Assembly: GCF_027947535.2 (NCBI RefSeq)
Contig: NZ_JAAGKO020000030.1
Span: 1-64,000 of the forward strand
Origin: Streptantibioticus silvisoli
GTDB lineage: Bacteria; Actinomycetota; Actinomycetes; Streptomycetales; Streptomycetaceae
Direction of reading: 5' to 3'
DNA: 64,000 nucleotides
Both the position numbers and the translations under genes were made by a program. The notes beneath the pieces were generated by a model that saw nothing but the letters and a program-made list of their open reading frames with translations, was not told the origin of the DNA and made no database searches. Below, in pieces: positions 9,272 through 19,856 of this stretch. The first letter of the stretch is position 1. Each line of letters opens with the position of its first letter.

Positions 9272-11574
9272 CCCTGACCAGCCTCGCCGTCCTCGCACCC
9301 CTCCTGCCGTTCCTCGCGGCCGTCGTCGTCCTGGTCAGCGGGCGGAGCGCGCCCGCGTTCGTCCGGCCGCTGGCCGTACTGCCCACGCTGGCCGCGTTCG
9401 CGCTCACGGTCGTGGTGGCGGTCCGCCAGGGCACCGGCCCGGCCACCGACGCCGGCATGCGGCTGACCCCGACCGGCTCGGTGCCGATCGACCTCGCGCT
9501 GCACCTCGACGGCTTCTCCGTGCTCATCGCCGTCCTGGTCGGCCTGGTCGCCACCTGCGTGCAGATCTACTCCACCGGCTACCTGCGCGACGACCCGCGC
9601 TACGCCTCCTACAGCGCGATGGTCTCGCTGTTCACCGCCGCCATGCTGACGGTCGTCTACTCCGGTGATCTGATCATGCTGCTGGTGGGCTGGGAGGTCA
9701 TGGGCATCTGCTCGTACTTCCTGGTCGGCCACTACTGGGAGACGTCCGAGGCGCGCGACGCGTCGCTGAAGGCGTTCCTGACCACCAAGCTCGGCGACGT
9801 GCCGTTCCTCATCGGCCTGTTCGCGCTGGCCGGCGAGACCGGTACCTTCCGGATCAACGGCATCCTCACCGGTGTCTACGCCGGCCAGATCCACCACCCG
9901 ACCCTCATCGCGCTGCTGCTGCTCGCCGGAGTGGCGGGGAAGTCGGCGCAGTTCCCGCTGCACACCTGGCTGCCGGACGCCATGGCCGGTCCGACGCCGG
10001 TGTCCGCGCTGATCCACGCGGCCACCATGGTCGCGGCCGGCGTCTACTTCGTGGCCCGCCTGCTGCCGCTGTTCGAACTGTCCGCCGCCGCGATGGCCAC
10101 CCTCGCCGTGATGGCCGCCATCACGATGATCGGATCGGCGCTGGCCGCCCTCGCCCAGGACGACATCAAACGCGTGCTGGCGTACTCCACCATCGGCCAA
10201 CTCGGCTACATGATGGGCGCCCTCGCGGTCGGCAACCGTTCCTCGGCGGTCTTCCACCTGCTGACCCACGGCGCGTTCAAGGCACTGCTCTTCCTCGGCG
10301 CCGGCGTGGTCATCCACGCGGCCGGCACCAACTCGCTGGCCGCGATGTCCCGGATGCGCGACCTGCGCACCCGGGTGCCGGACGCGATGTGGACCATGGG
10401 CGTCGGCCTGGCCGCGCTCGCCGCGATCCCGCCGCTGTCCGGCTTCTTCTCCAAGGAATCGATCCTGCGTGCCGCCGAGCACGCCGCCGGCGGCCACCAG
10501 GGCGGTGTGCCGTCCGCCGTCGGCTGGACCGTGCTGGTCGCGGCCCTGCTGACCGCGCCGCTCACCGGCGCGTACGCGACCCGGCTGTTCCTGCTGGCCT
10601 TCCGCGGCTCGGGCGGCGCGGCGCCGGCACCGCACCGCGTCCCCGTCGTCATGAACACCGTGCTGTGGGTGCTGGCCATCCCCTCCGTCGCGCTGGGCGT
10701 CGCGGTCGGCGCGCTGCCGAAGTGGTTCGACGGCACCGCGCTGACCCCGACCCTGGCCACCGCCGTCCTCGGCGCCGGCCTGGCCCTCATCGGCGTGCTG
10801 CTGACCTACGCCGCCTGGCGCGTCGCCGCCTCCCGGGCCGTCCCGCTCACCGCGGTCGCCGCCGGCCCCGCGCCCGGCACCCTCACCGCACCCGCCTCCA
10901 CCGCCCGCCCCGGCACCGCAGCCCCGGCACCGGAAGCCGCCCCAGCACCGGACACCACGCCGGCACCCGACGCCGCCCCGCCGCCGGACACCGCCCCGCC
11001 CGAAGCCGCGGGAGCGCCCGCGCCGGAGAAGGCGTCCGCACCGGAAACGTCGTCCGCGCCGGAGAAGCCGTCCGCGCCGGAAGCGTCGACCGCGCCGGAG
11101 AAGGCGTCCGCGCCGCAGAAGCTCCCCGCGCCGGAGACCCGGGCCGAGACCGCGGCGATCGAGGCCGCGCAGGCCGCCGCCGTGGCCGCTGCCACCGGTG
11201 AACCCGCCGCCACCGAGGCCGCCGCCATCGCCGCCCACCCCGTGGTCTACGGCGACATCGCCGGCGCCGCCGACCCCGCAGACCCGGGCCGGCTACTGCT
11301 GGGCCCGCTGCACCGGCACGCCGCCCACGGTTTCCATCTCGACGCCGTGTATTCGGCGCTGTTCGTCCGCCCGGTGACCGCCGCCGCGAGCCTGGTGCGT
11401 TTCCTCGACCGCGAGGTCGTCGAGACGTACGTCAGCGCCGCGGCCGGCACACCCCGCGTCCTGGGCGCCCTGGTGCGCCGCGCGCAGACCGGCAACGTGC
11501 AGACCTACCTCAGCGTGCTGCTGGCCGGCTCCCTGGTGCTGGCCGCCGTCGCCGTCCTCGTCGCCGGAGCGTGA
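9268..11574 (+). CDS. nuoL: NADH-quinone oxidoreductase subunit L with Ala/Pro insertion
   Basis: The distal antiporter-like pump subunit. It shows the Mrp/NuoL signatures: [17 protein letters not shown] with the key Glu, [35 protein letters not shown], and [22 protein letters not shown]. It has 768 residues against the usual 610-660. The excess is an Ala/Pro/Glu-rich insertion at about residues 530-650, with repeats such as APEKASAPE, located before the last transmembrane helix and lateral-helix region. The GTG start overlaps the nuoK stop. Confidence 0.93.
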   Translation: MTLTSLAVLAPLLPFLAAVVVLVSGRSAPAFVRPLAVLPTLAAFALTVVVAVRQGTGPATDAGMRLTPTGSVPIDLALHLDGFSVLIAVLVGLVATCVQIYSTGYLRDDPRYASYSAMVSLFTAAMLTVVYSGDLIMLLVGWEVMGICSYFLVGHYWETSEARDASLKAFLTTKLGDVPFLIGLFALAGETGTFRINGILTGVYAGQIHHPTLIALLLLAGVAGKSAQFPLHTWLPDAMAGPTPVSALIHAATMVAAGVYFVARLLPLFELSAAAMATLAVMAAITMIGSALAALAQDDIKRVLAYSTIGQLGYMMGALAVGNRSSAVFHLLTHGAFKALLFLGAGVVIHAAGTNSLAAMSRMRDLRTRVPDAMWTMGVGLAALAAIPPLSGFFSKESILRAAEHAAGGHQGGVPSAVGWTVLVAALLTAPLTGAYATRLFLLAFRGSGGAAPAPHRVPVVMNTVLWVLAIPSVALGVAVGALPKWFDGTALTPTLATAVLGAGLALIGVLLTYAAWRVAASRAVPLTAVAAGPAPGTLTAPASTARPGTAAPAPEAAPAPDTTPAPDAAPPPDTAPPEAAGAPAPEKASAPETSSAPEKPSAPEASTAPEKASAPQKLPAPETRAETAAIEAAQAAAVAAATGEPAATEAAAIAAHPVVYGDIAGAADPADPGRLLLGPLHRHAAHGFHLDAVYSALFVRPVTAAASLVRFLDREVVETYVSAAAGTPRVLGALVRRAQTGNVQTYLSVLLAGSLVLAAVAVLVAGA

Positions 11575-13136
11575 GCGTGAACGACACCGTCCTGAGCCTG
11601 CTCGTCGCCGCGCTCGTCGTGCTGCCGCTGCTCGGCGCCCTCGCCGCCCTGCTGCCCGCACCCCCCGGGCTGCGCGGCCGCAACCCCGACCAGGCCGTCC
11701 TGCGGCACGGCGTCGTCGTCACCGGGCTCGTCCTGGTGCTGGCCGTCGTGCTCGCCGTCGGCTTCGACCACGGTCACGCCGGCCGTATGCAGGGCACCAC
11801 CGATCTCGACTGGATCCCCGCGCTGCGCGTCCACATCCACCTCGGGGTGGACGGCGTCTCCCTGCCGCTCGTCGTGCTCACCGCCCTGCTCACCTTCCTG
11901 TGCGCCCTGCACGCGTACTTCAAGACCCCCGAGGGCCCGACCCCCAAGGCGTTCGTCGCCCTGGTGCTGCTCCTCGAAGCGGGCACCATGGGGACCTTCG
12001 TCGCGCTCGACCTGATCCTGTTCTTCCTCGCGTTCGAGATGGTCCTCATCCCGATGTACTTCCTCATCGCCCGCTGGGGCGGTGAGAAGCGCGAGCGCGC
12101 CGCCCTCCGTTTCATCCTGTACACCCTGCTCGGCTCGGTCGTCATGCTGCTCGGCCTGATCCTCATCGGCGTCAGGGCGGGCACGTTCGACATGGTGTCA
12201 CTCGCCACTGACAACGGCTCAGGACTCAGCCGCGGCACCCAGATCGTCGCCGCCCTCGCGATCATGGCCGGCCTCGCCGTCAAGGCCCCCATGTGGCCGC
12301 TGCACAGCTGGCTGCCGGACGCCCACACCGCCGCGCCCACCACCGGTTCGGTCCTGCTGGCCGGCGTCCTGCTGAAGATGGGCACCTACGGATTCGTCCG
12401 TATCGTGCTGCCCATCACCCCGCGCGGCGCCCACCTGTTCGCGCCGTACCTGGGCGCCCTGGCCGTCATCGGCATCCTCTACGGCTCGCTGGCGTGCCTG
12501 GCGCTGGTACGACAGGGAACCGGCGGTGACCTCAAACGGCTCATCGCCTACTCCTCCGTCAGCCACATGGGCTTCGTGCTGCTCGGCATCTCCACCCTGA
12601 CCGCGACCGGCGTCAACGGCGCGCTGTTCGCCAACGTCGCCCACGGCCTCATCACCGGCCTGCTGTTCTTCCTGGTCGGTGCCGTCAAGGAGCGCTACGG
12701 CACCACCGACCTCGACCGGTTGTCCGGGGCCACCGGCGCCGCCCTGTACGGCCGCGCGCCACGCCTGGGCGGCCTGCTGGCGTTCGGCGCGGTCGCCTCG
12801 CTCGGCCTGCCGGGGCTGGCCGGCTTCTGGGGTGAACTGCTCGCGATGTTCGGCGCCTTCCACCCCGCCGCCGGCCTCGATCGCGCCGCATACCTCACGT
12901 TCCTGGCCCTCGCCGCGTTCGGCACCCTGCTGACCGCCGCGTACCTGCTCAACGTCGTACGGCGGGTGTGCATGGGCGACCGACGTTCGGAAAACGTGAC
13001 GCTCACCGACGTCCGGGGCTTCGAACTCGCCGCCTGGACCCCGCTGGTGGCCCTCACCGTGCTCGCCGGGCTGTGGCCCGCCCTCCTCCTCGGCCTGACC
13101 GACCCCGCCGTACGCACCCTCCTCGGAGGCAGTTGA
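11571..13136 (+). CDS. nuoM: NADH-quinone oxidoreductase subunit M
   Basis: The middle antiporter-like pump subunit: 521 residues with about 14 transmembrane helices. Signatures include EAGTMGTFVALDLILFFLAFEMVLIPMYFLI, the AVKAPMWPLHSWLPDAHTAAPTTGSVLLAG-type helix with the pump Lys and His, and DLKRLIAYSSVSHMGFVLLG. Length is normal, and no low-complexity insertion is present. The GTG start overlaps the nuoL stop by 4 bases. Confidence 0.94.
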   Translation: MSVNDTVLSLLVAALVVLPLLGALAALLPAPPGLRGRNPDQAVLRHGVVVTGLVLVLAVVLAVGFDHGHAGRMQGTTDLDWIPALRVHIHLGVDGVSLPLVVLTALLTFLCALHAYFKTPEGPTPKAFVALVLLLEAGTMGTFVALDLILFFLAFEMVLIPMYFLIARWGGEKRERAALRFILYTLLGSVVMLLGLILIGVRAGTFDMVSLATDNGSGLSRGTQIVAALAIMAGLAVKAPMWPLHSWLPDAHTAAPTTGSVLLAGVLLKMGTYGFVRIVLPITPRGAHLFAPYLGALAVIGILYGSLACLALVRQGTGGDLKRLIAYSSVSHMGFVLLGISTLTATGVNGALFANVAHGLITGLLFFLVGAVKERYGTTDLDRLSGATGAALYGRAPRLGGLLAFGAVASLGLPGLAGFWGELLAMFGAFHPAAGLDRAAYLTFLALAAFGTLLTAAYLLNVVRRVCMGDRRSENVTLTDVRGFELAAWTPLVALTVLAGLWPALLLGLTDPAVRTLLGGS

Positions 13137-14683
13137 TGACCGCCCTCGCCGCGGGGGCCGTCCAGTCCGTCGACTGGATCGCCATCGCACCTCCCGTGAT
13201 CGTCGCCGTCACCGGGCTGGCCGTGCTGATCGCCGACCTCTTCGTCACGCCGGCGCGCAAACCACTCCTGGGGGTGATCTCCGCCGCCGGCCTGGTGCTG
13301 GCCGGGCTCGCCCTGCTCCCGCTGCTGCGCGGCGACCGCGCCACCTTCTGCGTGGCCGGCGCGCCCACCCAGTGCTCCTACGTCGCCGACCACTTCACCG
13401 TCGTCGTGCAGCTGCTGGTGATCGGCGGGGCGCTGCTGACCGTGCTGCTGTCGATGCGCGACACCCGCGGCCTGCCGGCCGGCGAGTTCTGGTTCCTGCT
13501 GCTGGCCTCCGCCTCCGGCGCCGCGCTGCTGCCCGCCTCCCGCGACCTGGCCACGCTCATCGTCGCGCTGGAGGTCGTCTCGCTGCCCGCGTTCGCCCTG
13601 GTCGGGCTGCGCCGCGGCGACCGGCTGGCCGGTGAGGCGGCGCTGAAGTTCTTCCTGTCCTCGGTGACCGCCACCGCCGTCAGCCTGCTCGGCGTGAGCT
13701 TCGTGTACGCGGCCACCGGCACGCTGCACCTGGCGGCCGTCGCCACCGCCCTCGCGCACGGCACCGGGCAGCTCACCGTGCTGGCCCGCACCGGCGCGAT
13801 GCTCACCCTCGTCGGCTTCGCCTTCAAGCTCGCCGTCGCGCCCTTCCACTTCTGGGTCCCCGACACCTACGCCGGCGCGCCGGTGCCGGTCGCCGCGTAC
13901 CTGTCGGTGGTGAGCAAGACCGCGGGCTTCGCCGGGCTGATCCTGCTGACGGTCGTCGCCTTCCGCCCGTACGCGCACCTGTGGGCGCCCGCGCTGGCCG
14001 TGCTGGCGGCGCTGACCATGACCACCGGCAACGTCGCCGCCCTGCGCCAGCGCCCCGGCCACCCGCGCTCCGCGGTGCGGCTGCTCGCGTGGTCCTCCAT
14101 CGCCCAGGCCGGATACCTGCTGGTCCCGATCGCGGCCGCCGGGTACCGCGCCGACCCCGCCCGTGACGTCGGCACCACGCTCAGTTACGCGCTGATGTAC
14201 GCGGTCGTCAACCTGGGCGCCTTCGCCGTCGTCGTCCTGGTGACCGGTGGAGGGCGCTCCGCGCGGCTGGCCGACCACCGGGCGCTGTTCGCCACCCGGC
14301 CGCTGGCCGCGCTGGCGCTGGCCTTCTTCCTGCTGTGCCTGGCCGGGCTGCCGCCGGGGATCATCGGACTGTTCGCCAAGGTCGCCGTCTTCACCAGCGC
14401 CGTCCAGGCCGGTCTCGGCTGGCTGGCCGCCGTCATGGCCGTCAATGTGGTCATCGCCCTGTACTACTACCTGCGGTGGACCGGGTTGCTCTTCGCCCGC
14501 CCGGAAAGCGCCCCGATGATCACCCCCACGGATGATTCCGGCGCCGGCACACTGACGGCCCCGTCCGTCGCCCGGATTCCGTTTCCGCTCGCCACCGCCA
14601 TCGGCCTGGCCGCGCTGACCGGCGTCGCCCTGTCCGGCGCCCCCCAGCTCATCCTCCGGTTCGCCACCAGCACCCTCTTCTGA
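13136..14683 (+). CDS. nuoN: NADH-quinone oxidoreductase subunit N
   Basis: The third antiporter-like pump subunit: 515 residues. The ATG at 13136 shares a base with the nuoM stop. Conserved regions include LIVALEVVSLPAFALVGLRRGDRLAGEAALKFFL, AFKLAVAPFHFWVPDTYAGAPVPVAAYLSVVSKTAG, and a WSSIAQAGYLL helix. It is the last gene of the operon; a small hairpin (CCGGCG/CGCCGG, 14720-14736) follows, not a convincing terminator. Confidence 0.94.
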   Translation: MTALAAGAVQSVDWIAIAPPVIVAVTGLAVLIADLFVTPARKPLLGVISAAGLVLAGLALLPLLRGDRATFCVAGAPTQCSYVADHFTVVVQLLVIGGALLTVLLSMRDTRGLPAGEFWFLLLASASGAALLPASRDLATLIVALEVVSLPAFALVGLRRGDRLAGEAALKFFLSSVTATAVSLLGVSFVYAATGTLHLAAVATALAHGTGQLTVLARTGAMLTLVGFAFKLAVAPFHFWVPDTYAGAPVPVAAYLSVVSKTAGFAGLILLTVVAFRPYAHLWAPALAVLAALTMTTGNVAALRQRPGHPRSAVRLLAWSSIAQAGYLLVPIAAAGYRADPARDVGTTLSYALMYAVVNLGAFAVVVLVTGGGRSARLADHRALFATRPLAALALAFFLLCLAGLPPGIIGLFAKVAVFTSAVQAGLGWLAAVMAVNVVIALYYYLRWTGLLFARPESAPMITPTDDSGAGTLTAPSVARIPFPLATAIGLAALTGVALSGAPQLILRFATSTLF

Positions 14684-14823
14684 CCCGCCCTCCCGTCCCC
14701 CGTCCGGGCGACCGGCGGCCCTCGCCGGGGGAACCGGAGACTTCCGCATGGCGTTGACCGGTACGGAAGGTTCCACTGGAGCCTGGAAGACACCCCGTCA
14801 TCGCACGCCTGGGGAGGACGACC

Positions 14824-15684
14824 GTGCACCGCCGGCACAACGGGCTCAGGACAGCCGTACTGCTCGGAGGACTGTCCGCGATCATCGTGGTGATCGGCGG
14901 CACCTTCGGCCGTACCGGGCTGATCGTCGCCGTGGTCCTCGCGCTGGGCGTCAACGCGTACGCGTACTGGAACAGCGACAAGCTGGCTCTACGCGCGATG
15001 CGCGCCCGCCCGGTCAGCGAGATCGAGGCCCCCACCCTGTACCGGATCGTCCGCGAGCTGTCGACCGCCGCCCGCCGGCCGATGCCCCGGCTCTACATCT
15101 CGCCCACCGAGGCGCCCAACGCGTTCGCCACCGGCCGCAGCCCGCGGCACGCCGCCGTCTGCTGCACCGACGGCATCCTGCGGATACTCGACGACCGCGA
15201 GCTGCGCGGCGTCATCGCGCACGAGCTCAGCCACGTCCACAACCGCGACATCCTGATCTCCTCGGTGGCCGGCGCGCTCGCCTCCATGGTGGTCTTCCTG
15301 GCGAACTTCGCCTGGCTGATCCCGATCGGCCGCTCCGAGGACGACGACGGCCCCGGCATCGTCGGACTGCTGTTGATCATGCTCCTGGGCCCGCTCGCCG
15401 CCTCCATCGTCCAGCTCGCCGTCAGCCGCTCCCGCGAGTTCCAGGCCGACGCCTCCGGCGCGCTGCTCACCGGCGATCCGCTCGCGCTGGCCTCGGCGCT
15501 CAGGAAACTGGAAGCGGGCACCCGGCACCTCCCGCTGCCGCCCGAGCCGCGCCTGGAGACGACCAGTCATCTGATGATCGCCAACCCGTTCCGCACGGGG
15601 GACGCCTCGAAACTGTTCTCCACCCACCCCCCGATGGCCGAACGCATCGCCCGCTTGGAAGAAATGGCAGGTCATCGCCCATGA
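14824..15684 (+). CDS. htpX: M48-family membrane metalloprotease, HtpX type
   Basis: An integral-membrane zinc protease for quality control of membrane proteins (family role). It has 286 residues. Two hydrophobic segments lie near 10-45. The zinc motif HELSH is at His133-His137 in [12 protein letters not shown], and the third ligand Glu is in [11 protein letters not shown]. Two further hydrophobic helices follow the motif. The GTG start has GGGGAGGA upstream. The stop overlaps the next gene (ATGA), so the two are probably cotranscribed. Confidence 0.9.
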   Translation: MHRRHNGLRTAVLLGGLSAIIVVIGGTFGRTGLIVAVVLALGVNAYAYWNSDKLALRAMRARPVSEIEAPTLYRIVRELSTAARRPMPRLYISPTEAPNAFATGRSPRHAAVCCTDGILRILDDRELRGVIAHELSHVHNRDILISSVAGALASMVVFLANFAWLIPIGRSEDDDGPGIVGLLLIMLLGPLAASIVQLAVSRSREFQADASGALLTGDPLALASALRKLEAGTRHLPLPPEPRLETTSHLMIANPFRTGDASKLFSTHPPMAERIARLEEMAGHRP

Positions 15685-16073
15685 AGACGATCCTGAACGT
15701 CATCTGGCTGGTGCTGTGCGGCCTGTGGATGGCCCTCGGCTACCTGGTCGCCGGTCTCATCATGTGCCTGCTGATCGTCACCATCCCGTTCGGCATAGCG
15801 GCGTTCCGCATCGCGGGCTTCGCCCTGTGGCCCTTCGGCCGCACCACGGTCGAACGCCGCGACGCTGGCGGCGCGTCCCTCATCGGCAACGTCATCTGGC
15901 TCGTCCTGGCCGGCTTCTGGCTCGCCATCGGCCACGCCCTGACCGGTGTCGCGCTGTGCGTCACCATCGTCGGCATCCCGCTGGGCATCGCCAACTTCAA
16001 GCTCATCCCGCTCTCCTTGATGCCGCTGGGCCGCGAGATCGTCCCCACCGACCGCCCGTTCGCCACCCGGTAG
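15681..16073 (+). CDS. YccF-family small inner-membrane protein
   Basis: A 130-residue membrane protein of unknown molecular function. It contains two copies of the family repeat, each beginning NVIWLVL and continuing into a glycine-containing helix pair (residues ~5-50 and ~65-115). Motifs [19 protein letters not shown] and [21 protein letters not shown] are characteristic. It overlaps the protease stop by 4 bases, suggesting joint expression in membrane maintenance. Confidence 0.88.
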   Translation: MKTILNVIWLVLCGLWMALGYLVAGLIMCLLIVTIPFGIAAFRIAGFALWPFGRTTVERRDAGGASLIGNVIWLVLAGFWLAIGHALTGVALCVTIVGIPLGIANFKLIPLSLMPLGREIVPTDRPFATR

Positions 16074-16284
16074 CCGGCGCGCCGCCCGGTTGCCATGGGT
16101 GATCCGGCGGCGGGAGCGGCCGGACGCCCGCCGCCCCGGCGCCATACGGGCCGGCGGAAGCCCGCCGCAACGCCGCGTCCGGCACCGGCCGGGCCCTGGG
16201 CCGTCGGCCGGTGGCCCAGTTCCTACGAACGCGCAGTCATACGATCAGCCACCCCTGCCTTTCGTCACCAGGAGTGATGCGGAC

Positions 16285-17235
16285 GTGACCGACTTACGCG
16301 TGGTCCCGTGGAAGCGCTACGGACACGACCGGCTGTACGTGAACGATGCCGATGCCGGGGGAGAGAAGGTCGCCTGGCTGGACCGCGGCACCGGCCGGCT
16401 CACCGTCCTGGTCGAAGCGCACCGGGAAGCGGCGGTCCGCGCCCTGGCGCCCTACCTCTCCAGCACGGCACCGCCGGCGTCGCCACCCCGGCGCCCACCG
16501 GCCACGCCACGGCAGCCGGCCGCCACCCCGGCGGCCCCGTCGGCCGCTCCGCGGCGTCCGGCCGGTCCCACGCGCCCGGTGAGCGTCCCCGCCGCGCGAA
16601 CCGCCGCCGGCCCGGTGCCGTCCCCGAACCCCGACCTGGCCGCCAACCGGCCCGGTGAGGCGCTGCTGGCGAAGATCGACGAGCTCGCCCCGGGCTTCTG
16701 GCGTTCCGTGCTGAACCTGCTGCTGGGCAGGCGTTCGCAGGCCGACAGCTGGCGCAAGGGGCTGGCCGGTGAACGTGCGGCAGCCGTCGAGCTGGACCGG
16801 CTGGCCGGGCGCGGCTGGCGGGTGCTGCACTCGATACCCCTGCCGCGCGGGGTCGACATCGATCATCTGCTGATCGGCCCGGGCGGCGTCTTCTCGTTCA
16901 ACACGAAGCACCACCCCGGCGCCCAGGTCTGGGTGGGCGACGAGGCGGTCAAGATCGGCGGCCAGGCGTACCCGTACGTCCGCAAGGCCCGCGCCGAGGC
17001 ACGCCGGGCGTCAGCCGCCCTGAGCCGCGCCTGCGGTTTCGAGGTCCCCGTCGAACCCGTGCTGGCCTTCGTCGGCACCGACCGGCTCACGGTGGTCGCG
17101 TCCCTGAGGGATGTGCGCGCCATCGGCCACCGCGAGATCGCTGCGCTGGGCCGGGCGGGTGGCGTCTGGAGCCGGCGGCAGGCCGAAGTGATCTACGCGG
17201 CGGCCCGCGAGCGGGGGACGTGGTCCGGGGCGTGA
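16285..17235 (+). CDS. NERD-domain (nuclease-related) protein
   Basis: The GTG at 16285 (VTDLRVVPWKRYG) is chosen because AGGAG lies about 10 bases upstream; a more upstream start would add non-conserved Pro/Arg sequence. The protein has 316 residues: an N-terminal part (1-60), a Pro/Ala/Arg linker (60-120) and a C-terminal NERD domain (about 155-300). The domain shows KGLAGERAAAVELDRLAGRGWRVL, then DIDHLLIGPGGVFSFNTK, matching the D...(N)xK nuclease-like core. NERD proteins are widespread in streptomycetes; the role is unknown. Confidence 0.8.
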   Translation: MTDLRVVPWKRYGHDRLYVNDADAGGEKVAWLDRGTGRLTVLVEAHREAAVRALAPYLSSTAPPASPPRRPPATPRQPAATPAAPSAAPRRPAGPTRPVSVPAARTAAGPVPSPNPDLAANRPGEALLAKIDELAPGFWRSVLNLLLGRRSQADSWRKGLAGERAAAVELDRLAGRGWRVLHSIPLPRGVDIDHLLIGPGGVFSFNTKHHPGAQVWVGDEAVKIGGQAYPYVRKARAEARRASAALSRACGFEVPVEPVLAFVGTDRLTVVASLRDVRAIGHREIAALGRAGGVWSRRQAEVIYAAARERGTWSGA

Positions 17236-17493
17236 GGGGGCCAGTCCCGGGTGCGGGGCGTGAGGGGGTGTTCTTGGGCGTGAGGTGGATTTCGGGGCGT
17301 GAGGTGGGCTTCGGGGCGCGGAGCCGGCCGGTCCCACGCGGAGGGGGCGGTCGGGGAGACGGCTGACGTCAGCGGTGGTTGGTCGACGACCCGAGCAGGG
17401 GGCTGAACGGGCCGGACGTCGCCGTTGGGAGAGGGGGTGAACGGGTCGGGTCGGACGCCGTCCCCACCGAGTAGGTGATGAACGGGCCCGTTG
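17236..17493. other. Repeat-containing spacer, no gene seen
   Basis: The convergent spacer between the NERD gene and yajQ. It contains several imperfect copies of GGGGCGTGAGGTGG-like sequence at about 17255-17320. No open frame with coding character and no clear terminator hairpin was seen. Confidence 0.5.
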
Positions 17494-17982
17494 TCAGCGG
17501 TAGTTGACGTACTGGAGGGCGAAGTCGAGGTCCTTGCCCTTCAGCAGGGCCTGGACCTCCTGAAGGTCGTCGCGGCTCTTGGAGGAGACACGCAGTTCGT
17601 CGCCCTGCACCTGCGCCTTGACGCCCTTGGGCCCCTCGTCGCGGATGATCTTTGCGACCTTCTTCGCGTTGTCCTGGGAGATGCCCTCCTCGATCGACGC
17701 GACGATCTTGTACTCCTTGCCGGATGCCTGCGGCTCTCCGGTGTCCAGCGCCTTCAGCGAGATGCCACGCTTGACGAGCTTCGTCTCGAAGACGTCGAGG
17801 ATGGCCTTGACCCGCTCCTCGGAGTTCGCCCGCATCTCGATCTTCTCGCCCGACCAGTCGATCGAGGCGCCCACGTTCTTGAAGTCGTAGCGCTGCGAGA
17901 TCTCCTTGCCTGCCTGGTTCAGGGCGTTGTCGACCTCTTGCCGCTCGACCTTCGAGACGATGTCGAAACTGGAGTCGGCCAT
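17494..17982 (-). CDS. yajQ: YajQ family nucleotide-binding protein
   Basis: A 162-residue cytoplasmic protein that starts [23 protein letters not shown], the canonical N-terminus, at ATG 17982. An RBS-like GGAGCC lies upstream on that strand. The family (formerly UPF0234) has two RRM-like folds and binds nucleotides, including cyclic-di-GMP in some members. It also shows [13 protein letters not shown] and [36 protein letters not shown]. Length is normal. Confidence 0.94.
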   Translation of the reverse strand: MADSSFDIVSKVERQEVDNALNQAGKEISQRYDFKNVGASIDWSGEKIEMRANSEERVKAILDVFETKLVKRGISLKALDTGEPQASGKEYKIVASIEEGISQDNAKKVAKIIRDEGPKGVKAQVQGDELRVSSKSRDDLQEVQALLKGKDLDFALQYVNYR

Positions 17983-18187
17983 GTTCAGTTGGCTCCTTGC
18001 GTCATATGCGTCGGCTGCGCCGCGATGTCCTCCGTGCGGCCCCGGGCCCCGGGCCCGTCCCCGCAAGAGTAGCCACCACCGGCCCCCGGCACCCTGATCA
18101 ACCGGGTAGCGGACCACCCCCTGCGATCAGGTATCGTTACGTCGTCGCCAAGGGAGACCGCGCAAGCGAATCCCACCACGACACCCC

Positions 18188-18272
<85 letters not shown>

Positions 18273-18276
18273 GATC

Positions 18277-18320
18277 AGAAGGGCCCGTGACCAGCGAAAA
18301 CGCTGGATGCGGGCCCTTCT
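18277..18320 (+). terminator. Hairpin terminator after tRNA-Tyr
   Basis: The outer stem AGAAGGGCCCG pairs perfectly with CGGGCCCTTCT, and an inner stem CCAGCG-AAAA-CGCTGG sits in its loop. It lies 4 bases after the tRNA CCA end. It probably ends tRNA transcription and separates it from the convergent integrase gene. Confidence 0.7.
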
Positions 18321-18428
18321 GGCATGAGCGGGCCATGTGGACGGTACGTGGCCGGAATCCCGGTCTGTCTCACCCGATCCCACGTGCTGACCACCGCTTG
18401 TGGGGCAGGCGTGGGGCACGCCCCACGG

Positions 18429-19808
18429 TCACTCCCAGGTCTCCAGCGCCTTGTCGATCCGGTCGTTCGCCATGCTCGTCGCGCCGTCCAGACACTTCGC
18501 GTAGACCTTCAGCAGGACCGCGACGGAGTGGCCGGCCCGCCGGGCGACCTCCACCGGATCGACCCCGGAGTTCAGCCACAGGGAGACGCACGCGTGCCGC
18601 AGGTCGTACGGCCGCGCGGCCAGCGGTGACGCCTGCTGCTCCGGCGGCATGAACGCCTTCCGGGTCCGCGCCCACACCTCCCCGTACCCGCTCTCCTGCA
18701 CCAGGCCCCCGCGACTGGTCTGGAACAGGCGGCCGTCGTCAGTCGTGCCGTACGTCATCAGGTGGTCGCGCAGCATCGTGACCAGCACAGGAGGGATCGG
18801 CACGTGGCGCACCTCCTTGCGCGGGCGCCACTTGAGGCCCCGCACGTCGTGGGAGTCGCCGGTGTCGGTCCACGCGCTGCCCACGCGGGGGCGCGACCCG
18901 TCGATGTGCAGCGTGCCCCAGCCCTTGAGCGGGAGTTCGCAGTTCACGCGGCGGAGCCACACGGTTTCCGCCGGCCGCAGACCCGCGTGGTAGAGGGTCC
19001 CGAAGAACGCCCGGAGGTGCTGGCCCCGGTCGCCCTGCTCGGCCACGGCGTTCAGGAGCTTGCGCGCCTGCCGGGGGTTGACCACGCACCCGGGGTCCAC
19101 CTGCTCCACCGGCGCCGGGATCGCCCACTGGACCTGGGGAAGCGGGTTGACCTTGAGCCGCCGGGCCTCCACCGCGAACCCGAGGGCGTTGTGGAAGATC
19201 GCACGCTTCCGCCGTACCACGGACGGCGCGTGCTGGCCGCCGTCCAACCGCACGGTGAAGGCGGTCAGCACCTTGCGGAGCAGCAGCGGGTCTTCCAGGT
19301 TGCTCATCGGCACGGTGTGCGCCGCGACCCAGTCGAGCACCTGCTGAACGTCTGTCGGCGGGTCCTCCCGCCACCGGTTCCAGTTGAACCCCCAGCCGTA
19401 CAGGGCCCGCCGCAGCGTGCGGGCATCCGGCATGCCGCGATGCGTGGTGAACAGGGCCGGCGTCGCGCAGGCCATGGCTTCGGCGAGGGTGGTCCGTGTC
19501 TTGGCCGGGGCCGCCGGCCACTTCATCTCGATGTAGTCGCGGGCGTGCTGGTACCAGCTCACGTCGTTGCGCTTGCGCAGCTCCGACACGGGCACGCCGG
19601 TGGCCTCATCGAACGGTTCACCGAGCCTCACGGCGGTGAGCAGTTCAGCGCGCCGGCCGTCGGCAAGGGTCTTGGTCTTGAACGTCTGGGAGTGCGGGGT
19701 GTCGCCGACCTTCCAGCGCAGTTCGGCGGACGACTGGTTGCGGTCCTTGCGCTGGCGAACGGCCCAGATACGGACGTCGAACGTGTGGCCCACAGGGGGT
19801 CCTCGCAT
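18429..19808 (-). CDS. Tyrosine site-specific integrase
   Basis: A 459-residue recombinase expected to integrate and excise the element at tRNA-Tyr. The catalytic domain has the first Arg in YHAGLRPAETVWL, a Lys in RPRKEVRHVPI, the box PYDLRHA with Arg404-His405 (the first His of the HxxR box is Tyr401, as I recall in many streptomycete elements), His427 in RAGHS and the nucleophile Tyr436 in LKVYAKCLDG. An N-terminal Arm-type domain precedes. The gene points at the tRNA and its stop lies ~110 bp past the hairpin. The frame is intact. Confidence 0.93.
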   Translation of the reverse strand: MRGPPVGHTFDVRIWAVRQRKDRNQSSAELRWKVGDTPHSQTFKTKTLADGRRAELLTAVRLGEPFDEATGVPVSELRKRNDVSWYQHARDYIEMKWPAAPAKTRTTLAEAMACATPALFTTHRGMPDARTLRRALYGWGFNWNRWREDPPTDVQQVLDWVAAHTVPMSNLEDPLLLRKVLTAFTVRLDGGQHAPSVVRRKRAIFHNALGFAVEARRLKVNPLPQVQWAIPAPVEQVDPGCVVNPRQARKLLNAVAEQGDRGQHLRAFFGTLYHAGLRPAETVWLRRVNCELPLKGWGTLHIDGSRPRVGSAWTDTGDSHDVRGLKWRPRKEVRHVPIPPVLVTMLRDHLMTYGTTDDGRLFQTSRGGLVQESGYGEVWARTRKAFMPPEQQASPLAARPYDLRHACVSLWLNSGVDPVEVARRAGHSVAVLLKVYAKCLDGATSMANDRIDKALETWE

Positions 19809-19856
19809 GTGGGAGGGGCCCGCCGGGCGTTCCGGCGGGCCCCTCCGAGGTGTGCG

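Noticed and set aside
16090-16284. Upstream start for the NERD protein
   Set aside because: It would add 65 Arg/Pro-rich residues without an RBS; the GTG at 16285 has AGGAG upstream.
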